This document shows positions 6,887 through 11,095 of a stretch of 11,095 bases of DNA, one piece after another. A program made the translations under genes and the position numbers. Location: positions 4,924 through 16,018 of the forward strand of contig CABIVQ010000062.1 of the NCBI GenBank assembly GCA_902362365.1. The letters are read 5' to 3'. The notes beneath the pieces were generated by a model. That model searched no databases. It saw only the letters and a list, made by a program, of their open reading frames with translations, and was not told where the DNA came from. Positions within the stretch are counted from its first letter, which is position 1, and every line of letters begins with the position of its first letter. Origin of the DNA: Clostridiaceae bacterium. Lineage in GTDB: Bacteria; Bacillota; Clostridia; Peptostreptococcales; Peptostreptococcaceae.

Positions 6887-7225
6887 ATGAAGAGATTTTC
6901 ATTATTTATAGTTATAAATGCTATTTCTTTGTTCATTGTATCTAACTTAATGGATAGCATGTATATAGGCTCATTAAAGGCATTATTAGTATTAACATTA
7001 ATTTTTGGTTTACTTAACACATTCGTTAAACCTATTATACAGTTTTTTTCATTACCTATTACTTTTTTAAGTTTAGGCCTATTTTCTTTGGTAATTAATG
7101 GTATTGTACTAAAACTTGCATTTTCAATTGTTAGTGGCGTACATTTATACGGTCTTTTTAATGCTATAATTGCATCTATTCTTTTATCCATTGCCAATAC
7201 AATTTTCTATAATATTTTTGATTAG
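6887..7225 (+). CDS. YvlD / phage-holin-4 superfamily membrane protein
   Basis: A 112-residue protein with about four membrane helices (roughly 4-20, 30-48, 55-76 and 88-108). The family signature is clear: NTFVKPI at 44-50 followed by LPITFLSLGLFSLVINGI at 56-73, as in B. subtilis YvlD and other members of the 'phage holin family 4' superfamily. Despite that name, chromosomal members stand alone without lysis genes, as here, and their function is unsettled; some are linked to envelope stress. The start is ATG 6887, 8 bases after GGAG (6875-6878); an in-frame TTG at 6869 is ahead of the binding site and is not used. It is convergent with the 59-residue gene, sharing the terminator at 7233-7266. 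Confidence 0.9.
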   Translation: MKRFSLFIVINAISLFIVSNLMDSMYIGSLKALLVLTLIFGLLNTFVKPIIQFFSLPITFLSLGLFSLVINGIVLKLAFSIVSGVHLYGLFNAIIASILLSIANTIFYNIFD

Positions 7226-7232
7226 CAAAAAT

Positions 7233-7266
7233 AAAATGGCTTCTATATAAATAAAAGCCATTTTTT
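7233..7266. terminator. Bidirectional terminator between convergent genes
   Basis: AAAATGGCTT (7233-7242) pairs perfectly with 7255-7264 around a 12-base loop. The right arm ends in six T (7261-7266) and the left is preceded by an A-rich run, so it can serve both the YvlD-like gene and the 59-residue gene ending at 7273. Confidence 0.8.
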
Positions 7267-7272
7267 ATATCT

Positions 7273-7452
7273 TTATTTTTTATTATGATTTTCTGGATGA
7301 CAATTTTTTGAATACTCCTCTGGACTTTTTTTAAGTGTTGATGTCCATTGGTTATTTCTTTCATCTTTTTCTTTTACTTCAGCTTTGCTTGTCCATGAAA
7401 TATTTGAAGTTGACCATTGATTGCTAAATTCACATTTTTCTTTTTTATCCAT
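7273..7452 (-). CDS. 59-residue hydrophilic protein with an internal NQW repeat, function unknown
   Basis: A short gene from ATG 7450-7452 to TAA at 7273-7275. AAGGAGG (7458-7464) lies 5 bases before the start, an almost ideal ribosome binding site, and the shared terminator lies just past the stop. The product (MDKKEKCEFSNQWSTSNISW at its start) is soluble and charged, with three Trp and two Cys in 59 residues. NQWSTS (residues 11-16) and NQWTST (34-39) look like an internal duplication 23 residues apart. I do not recognise a family and there is no membrane segment or signal peptide. The Trp/Ser/Lys composition is unlike a random frame in such AT-rich DNA, which supports it as a real gene. 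Confidence 0.75.
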   Translation of the reverse strand: MDKKEKCEFSNQWSTSNISWTSKAEVKEKDERNNQWTSTLKKSPEEYSKNCHPENHNKK

Positions 7453-7614
7453 TATACCCTCCTTATATTATAATAAGATGCTTCTAATTTATTATTTGTA
7501 AATCACTTTTTAAAATACCTAAAAATAAACCTTCAATTTTATAATCAACAATCTGTATCTACAATTAGTTATGTGCATAATGACTTCTGATATCTTAGCT
7601 ATATCTACTAACTT

Positions 7615-7644
7615 AAAAAGCATCGGCTCTAGCCAATGCTTTTT
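7615..7644. terminator. Bidirectional Rho-independent terminator
   Basis: AAAAAGCAT (7615-7623) pairs with ATGCTTTTT (7636-7644), and GGC/GCC pairs inside with one mismatch and a 4-base loop. It lies 47 bases after the stop of the 77-residue minus-strand gene and has T runs in both directions. Confidence 0.75.
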
Positions 7645-7691
7645 AATATATATACTATTAGTTATATTTTATTTTTTCTAAAACAGTTTTA

Positions 7692-7925
7692 CTATTTTAC
7701 ACTCTTTAAATCAATATATGCCTCAATTTGAGGAATATAGAGCATATTATCTTTTAAATGTGTATTTCCAAACTCTTTAAGTTCCATACCTTCTTTATCT
7801 TTTGTTATTTTATATCTAATTACTTCACTATCTTCGTTTATTGTGCAGTGAAAATACATACCTTCATATTGTTTAAATCTAAAATTAAAATTATCTCTAG
7901 TTAACTTTATGCTAATATCTTTCAT
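7692..7925 (-). CDS. 77-residue hypothetical protein
   Basis: A small soluble protein with alternating short hydrophobic and charged stretches, suggesting a mostly beta fold (for example DNFNFRFKQYEGMYFHCTI, then EVIRYKITKD, then MLYIPQIEAYIDLKSV). No known motif, membrane segment or signal peptide is visible, and I do not recognise the family. The start is ATG 7923-7925, preceded by AAAGGAAGG with 6 bases of spacing. It is a single-gene unit: divergent from the DUF3810-like gene across 139 bases and ended by the hairpin at 7615-7644. Confidence 0.75.
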   Translation of the reverse strand: MKDISIKLTRDNFNFRFKQYEGMYFHCTINEDSEVIRYKITKDKEGMELKEFGNTHLKDNMLYIPQIEAYIDLKSVK

Positions 7926-8064
7926 AACTTACCTTCCTTTAATTATCCTTTTAATTATTATAACTCAATATTTTACTAATATAAAGATTTAGTGGATAAT
8001 ATTATATTTATTTTGAGAATATTAACTTATAATATAAGTATTAATAAACTTAGGAGATTTAATT

Positions 8065-9186
8065 ATGAAAAAAAATAAATTAATAATTTTTATGCTTTTT
8101 CCTATATCGCTTTTACTTAACTTTTTAGCTTCAAAGTTTCCTTATTTTATTGAAACTTTCTATACTCAAGGAATCAATAAAATTACAGTACAATTATTAA
8201 GTAAAATTAGTGGCATTATTCCATTTTCTATTTACGAGTTTACTATATATACAGTAATAATTTTTTCATTATATTTCGTAATATACTCTTTGTACTTGCT
8301 TTTTAGTAACAAACATAAATTTAAAATTCACATGGTAAAATCTATAACCAATTTTTTATCAATTGTTTCAATTGCATATTTTTTATTTCTAATTTTATGG
8401 GGATTTAATTATAATAAATTACCTTTAGAAACTATTTTAATAGATAGATACAATAAAACAAATGATAAGTCAATAACAAAGGTCGAATACAATAATGAAA
8501 ACTTAATAGAGCTTTACAAGTACTTAATAGATAAAACTAACGAAACTAGAAAACTAGTTTTAGAGGACAACAATCATGTAATGAAATTAAACTCTGATTA
8601 TAAAGACGTTATAAAAAGAGCAACTACAGGCTTTAATAATATTTCTAGCATTATTCCCAACTTAGATGGATACTATGGTAATGCTAAATATATACTTTCT
8701 TCGAAATTGATGTGTTATACAGGAATAACTGGAATTTATTTTCCATTCACTGGAGAAGCTAATATAAATAAAGCAACACCAGATTTTTCAATACCATCTA
8801 CTACTTTGCATGAAATGGCACATCAGCGTGGTTATGCAAGTGAGGATGAGGCAAATTTTATAGCTTATTTAGCGTCAATAAATCATTCTGATGTAGATTT
8901 TATTTATTCTGGATATAGACTTGCATTGCATCATACATCTAATGCTTTAAGAAATGTTGATTTTGATGCCTATAAAGAGTTATCACGTAATTTATCTGAA
9001 GATGTAATTAATGATATAAAAAATAATAATGAGTTTTGGTCAAAATATGAAGGTGAAATAAATAATTTATCTGATAATTTTAATAATTCTTATCTAAAGG
9101 CAAATGGAGTTAAAGAAGGAACAAAAAGTTATGGTAAGATGGTTGATTTACTATTAACATATTATAGTCTTAATAAATTTGATTGA
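8065..9186 (+). CDS. DUF3810-type membrane-anchored zinc metalloprotease-like protein
   Basis: The 373-residue protein has three N-terminal membrane segments (about 6-24, 60-80 and 94-116, the last ending in LWGFNYN) and a large domain from about 120 onward. That domain contains HEMAHQRGYASEDEANF (249-265): His249, Glu250 and His253 form an HExxH zinc site, and Glu262 is well placed as the third ligand, as in gluzincins. This layout matches the DUF3810 family, whose substrates are not established; a membrane or cell-surface protease role is inferred from the motif. The membrane segments could place the active site either inside or outside, so the side is not certain. The start is ATG 8065, 8 bases after AGGAG. 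It is a single gene ended by a strong hairpin. Confidence 0.88.
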   Translation: MKKNKLIIFMLFPISLLLNFLASKFPYFIETFYTQGINKITVQLLSKISGIIPFSIYEFTIYTVIIFSLYFVIYSLYLLFSNKHKFKIHMVKSITNFLSIVSIAYFLFLILWGFNYNKLPLETILIDRYNKTNDKSITKVEYNNENLIELYKYLIDKTNETRKLVLEDNNHVMKLNSDYKDVIKRATTGFNNISSIIPNLDGYYGNAKYILSSKLMCYTGITGIYFPFTGEANINKATPDFSIPSTTLHEMAHQRGYASEDEANFIAYLASINHSDVDFIYSGYRLALHHTSNALRNVDFDAYKELSRNLSEDVINDIKNNNEFWSKYEGEINNLSDNFNNSYLKANGVKEGTKSYGKMVDLLLTYYSLNKFD

Positions 9187-9190
9187 TAAT

Positions 9191-9230
9191 TATAATAGGG
9201 ATGGAAAATAGTATTTCCATCCCTATTATA
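9191..9230. terminator. 17-bp perfect hairpin terminator between convergent genes
   Basis: TATAATAGGGATGGAAA (9191-9207) pairs perfectly with 9214-9230 around a 6-base loop. It begins 4 bases after the DUF3810-like stop and ends 9 bases from the stop of the convergent 263-residue gene. Both flanks are A/T-rich rather than pure T runs, but the stem is the most stable in the window. Confidence 0.8.
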
Positions 9231-9239
9231 TATCTTACA

Positions 9240-10031
9240 CTACATTAAGTTAAGTGTATTTATTTCCTTTCTTAGTAAATTAACTTGCATCTCTAAATTT
9301 TTTTCTTCTTCTTTTACATCTTCTATTCTTTCTTTTATTTCATTTCTATAAGATTCTATATATATTTTATCATCAATATTATTTTCTATATTAAAAGGAT
9401 ATATAATTTCCATAGATTTTATTTCCTCATTTAATTTATGTATATTTTCAACTAATTCTTCTGTGCTATATATCTTTGTAGGTATATGATCTTCACTAAG
9501 TAAGTTTGATAATACTTTTAATAAATTAAGATTATTGTATATATAAGCTAATTCAGTTTTTTGCCACAACTTTTCTTTATTTGAGTCAAGATGATTAAAT
9601 GTAGGGCTTATTCTAAAAATCATTTTTTTATATAACCTTGAAATTTCTTTTTTATAATTTTCATCTTTCTCATAATCTTTAATATATTCTTTTGCTGTAT
9701 TTACTAGATCACCAATACCTAAAATATGATTATTAAGTGTAACTGTCTCTCTATTTATTAAGTTATTCATGATTTCCCTATTCAATCTTCTACCTAATTT
9801 TATACTAGACTTTATCATATTCTTTTCTATCTTTAATTTCTTAACATTAACTTTTAATGTTAACTCAGTCTTCATTAAATCATAAGACATACATATGTGT
9901 TTAGCATCTAAGTATATCTGCTTTTTAAGCATTAAATCATCTCTTTTAACAATTGTATCTAAATATTTATTAAGCAACTCTTTATCTCCACACCCATGGA
10001 AACTCTCAATATTATTTACAGATTCACCCAT
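9240..10031 (-). CDS. 263-residue helical protein with C-terminal coiled coil, divergent from the collagen-like gene
   Basis: I do not recognise this protein. It is soluble, almost wholly helical by its Lys/Glu/Leu pattern, with no signal peptide or membrane segment. An N-terminal Cys-Gly motif (SFHGCGDKE, 10-18) and a His-containing segment (FRISPTFNHLDSNKEKLWQK, 139-158) are its most distinctive parts. Residues about 222-258 form a probable coiled coil. GGAGG lies 7 bases before ATG 10029-10031. Its only close neighbour is the divergently transcribed collagen-like gene 185 bases away, so a sporulation or spore-surface role is a possibility based on position alone. Nothing shows transfer or truncation. 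Confidence 0.82.
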   Translation of the reverse strand: MGESVNNIESFHGCGDKELLNKYLDTIVKRDDLMLKKQIYLDAKHICMSYDLMKTELTLKVNVKKLKIEKNMIKSSIKLGRRLNREIMNNLINRETVTLNNHILGIGDLVNTAKEYIKDYEKDENYKKEISRLYKKMIFRISPTFNHLDSNKEKLWQKTELAYIYNNLNLLKVLSNLLSEDHIPTKIYSTEELVENIHKLNEEIKSMEIIYPFNIENNIDDKIYIESYRNEIKERIEDVKEEEKNLEMQVNLLRKEINTLNLM

Positions 10032-10216
10032 TTAAATGCCTCCAAAAAAATCTTTATATATAAATACTCCATAATTTTCTATTTTTCCTCTTTTCTAATA
10101 CTTCTTATTTCACAATATAAAAAACATAATGTGCATATTGTCCCAATTTAAGTTTTTTATCATATAAATATAATACGTAGATATACTACAAAAATAATTA
10201 ACATGGAGTGTATATT
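10032..10216. promoter_or_regulatory. Divergent promoter region for the helical protein and the collagen-like gene
   Basis: This 185-base AT-rich region must contain both promoters. On the plus strand, TATAAT (10169-10174) and TATACT (10182-10187) could serve as -10 elements for the collagen-like gene, but no matching -35 is convincing. CATATAAATA at 10161-10170 resembles the CATA part of sporulation sigma-K or sigma-E -10 elements without a clear partner. No terminator is present. Confidence 0.35.
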
Positions 10217-10954
10217 ATGTATAAAGACTGTCAAAATAAAAAAGATTCATGCAAATGTACTTGTTCTAATGAATCTTCATGCCAGGAGTTAAAATCTAAT
10301 AAGAGTTGTAAAAATAAAAAGGTATATTGCTCAGGAAAAATGGATTCCTCTGCATGTCCTTTATTTGTAATTCCTGTAGACTGTGGAGATTATCAAATAT
10401 TTAATATTTTACGCTGCTCAATAGGTAAAGTTGTTGGACTAAAGCTAGATAGTAGTGATTGTATATTAAGATTAAAAATTTGCCAAGTTAATCAATGTGT
10501 AGTTATGGGGAGAACTTGCTCTGGCAAAGGACCAATATATATTAAATTAAGTTCTATACAGTATGTAGATTTAGGAAAAGAAGTTTATATCAATCCATTA
10601 TGTAATGTAGTTTCCGGTGGAGTTGGTCCTGCTGGTCCTCAAGGACCAATGGGTCCTATGGGTCCTCAGGGTGCTACTGGACCAATGGGTCCTATGGGTC
10701 CTGCTGGCCAGATGGGTCCTCAAGGCGCTACTGGACCAATGGGTCCTATGGGTCCTGCTGGTCAGATGGGTCCTCAAGGCGCTACTGGTCCAATTGGTCC
10801 TGCTGGTCAGATGGGTCCTCAGGGTGCTACTGGTCCTATGGGTCCTGCTGGTCAGATGGGTCCTCAAGGTGCTACTGGCCCTATGGGTCCTGCTGGTCCT
10901 ACTGCAGTAGCTCCAGAAAAATATGTTCCTAAAAAGGTCCCTTATAAAAAATAA
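10217..10954 (+). CDS. Collagen-like protein with cysteine-rich N-terminal domain, probably spore surface
   Basis: The 245-residue product has three parts. Residues 1-133 hold 15 cysteines (5, 12, 14, 16, 22, 31, 38, 47, 56, 67, 82, 89, 94, 101, 129). Residues 137-229 are 31 uninterrupted Gly-X-Y triplets, mostly [12 protein letters not shown] and GAT, expected to form a collagen triple helix. The tail (230-245) is short, Pro/Lys-rich and ends PKKVPYKK. In Clostridia and Bacillus such proteins (BclA-like) form filaments on the exosporium, but here there is no C-terminal globular head and no signal peptide; the Cys-rich part suggests disulfide anchoring in the coat. Residues about 60-119 have a beta-strand pattern ([27 protein letters not shown]) that recalls small Sm-like coat domains; that is a weak inference. 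The start is ATG 10217, 8 bases after GGAG (10205-10208); an upstream GTG at 10208 overlaps the binding site. Confidence 0.9.
   Translation: MYKDCQNKKDSCKCTCSNESSCQELKSNKSCKNKKVYCSGKMDSSACPLFVIPVDCGDYQIFNILRCSIGKVVGLKLDSSDCILRLKICQVNQCVVMGRTCSGKGPIYIKLSSIQYVDLGKEVYINPLCNVVSGGVGPAGPQGPMGPMGPQGATGPMGPMGPAGQMGPQGATGPMGPMGPAGQMGPQGATGPIGPAGQMGPQGATGPMGPAGQMGPQGATGPMGPAGPTAVAPEKYVPKKVPYKK
10643..10903 (+). repeat. Tandem repeats of 54 and 45 bp encoding Gly-X-Y blocks
   Basis: The block [18 protein letters not shown] (54 bp) occurs at 10679-10732 and 10733-10786; a shortened form lacking one GPM (45 bp) occurs at 10787-10831 and 10832-10876. Partial copies flank them at 10643-10678 and 10877-10903. 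Copies differ mainly at third codon positions (caa/cag, ggc/ggt) and one Met-to-Ile change. Length variation between strains is likely. Confidence 0.9.
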
Positions 10955-10994
10955 TTTTGAATAATGAAAAATAAGGTAGTGATAACTTTCTAGT

Positions 10995-11029
10995 GTTGCA
11001 TCTAGTTAATATTTGCAACTTGATTTTTA
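10995..11029 (+). terminator. Possible weak terminator of the collagen-like gene
   Basis: GTTGCA (10995-11000) pairs with TGCAAC (11014-11019) around a 13-base loop, followed by TTGATTTTTA. The stem is short, so termination here is uncertain. Confidence 0.35.
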
Positions 11030-11045
11030 CAAAATTTATATAATG

Positions 11046-11068
11046 AAAAAAATAACCTTCTTTGGTTA
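11046..11068 (-). terminator. Possible minus-strand terminator at the window's right edge
   Basis: On the minus strand, TAACC-AAAGAA-GGTTA is followed by seven T (11046-11052). It directly follows an in-frame TAA (11066-11068) that ends a nine-codon open stretch (reading LDGFVVTSI) running off the window at 11095. This would fit the end of a minus-strand gene lying outside; the coding evidence is too short to call a gene. Confidence 0.35.
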
Positions 11069-11095
11069 AATGGAAGTAACGACAAATCCATCCAA

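Noticed and set aside
6859..7197. Minus-strand ORF of 112 codons
   Set aside because: It is the complement of the YvlD-like gene, whose family motif is clear on the plus strand.
6887..7225. Phage lysis holin or prophage remnant
   Set aside because: The protein belongs to a superfamily with a phage-holin name, but no endolysin, structural, integrase or attachment sequence is nearby; the chromosomal YvlD-type reading fits better.
7176..7364. Minus-strand ORF of 62 codons
   Set aside because: It overlaps the terminator at 7233-7266 and the 59-residue gene in another frame; its start lies inside that gene with no ribosome binding site of its own.
10643..10903. CRISPR array or other regularly spaced repeat
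   Set aside because: The repeats are contiguous, encode Gly-X-Y triplets in one open frame, and have no unique spacers.
10598..10910. ORFs on both strands across the collagen repeat (Arg/Thr/His-rich on minus, Leu/Val/Trp-rich on plus)
   Set aside because: They are simple frame-shifted readings of the Gly-X-Y repeat DNA and have no start signals.

Overview
The window is very AT-rich, uses ATG/GTG/TTG starts behind strong AGGAGG-type ribosome binding sites, and is dense in short intergenic hairpins. Together with a fatty-acid-binding DegV protein, a YvlD-type membrane protein and a collagen-like, cysteine-rich protein of the kind found on spores, this points to a spore-forming low-GC Firmicute of the class Clostridia. 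Peptostreptococcaceae/Clostridioides relatives are my best guess. That placement is inferred from composition and gene content, not from a search.

Left part (1-3965): a minus-strand gene for a single-pass membrane protein with a coiled coil; a plus-strand 53-residue membrane protein with its own promoter and terminator; a minus-strand HD-domain phosphohydrolase; and a minus-strand pair in which a 64-residue protein of unknown function is coupled to the lipid II flippase gene murJ. The murJ ribosome binding site lies inside the end of the small gene.

Middle part (3966-7470): plus-strand DegV/FakB-type lipid-binding protein and a single-domain cupin; then a minus-strand SAM methyltransferase that sits directly behind a decayed RodA/FtsW remnant. 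The remnant keeps two blocks of the parent protein and has lost its N-terminus and its large central region. A terminator-rich non-coding stretch follows, then a plus-strand YvlD/phage-holin-4-like membrane protein, convergent with a 59-residue minus-strand gene.

Right part (7470-11095): a 77-residue minus-strand hypothetical protein, divergent from a DUF3810-type membrane metalloprotease (HEMAH motif); a 263-residue minus-strand helical protein; and, divergent from it, a collagen-like protein with a 15-cysteine N-terminal domain and 31 perfect Gly-X-Y triplets.

Several genes concern the cell envelope (murJ, the RodA remnant, small membrane proteins, the DUF3810 protease, the spore-surface-like collagen protein), but most are single transcription units separated by terminators, so I do not see one large multi-gene system. 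No tRNA, rRNA, CRISPR array, insertion sequence or phage module was recognised.
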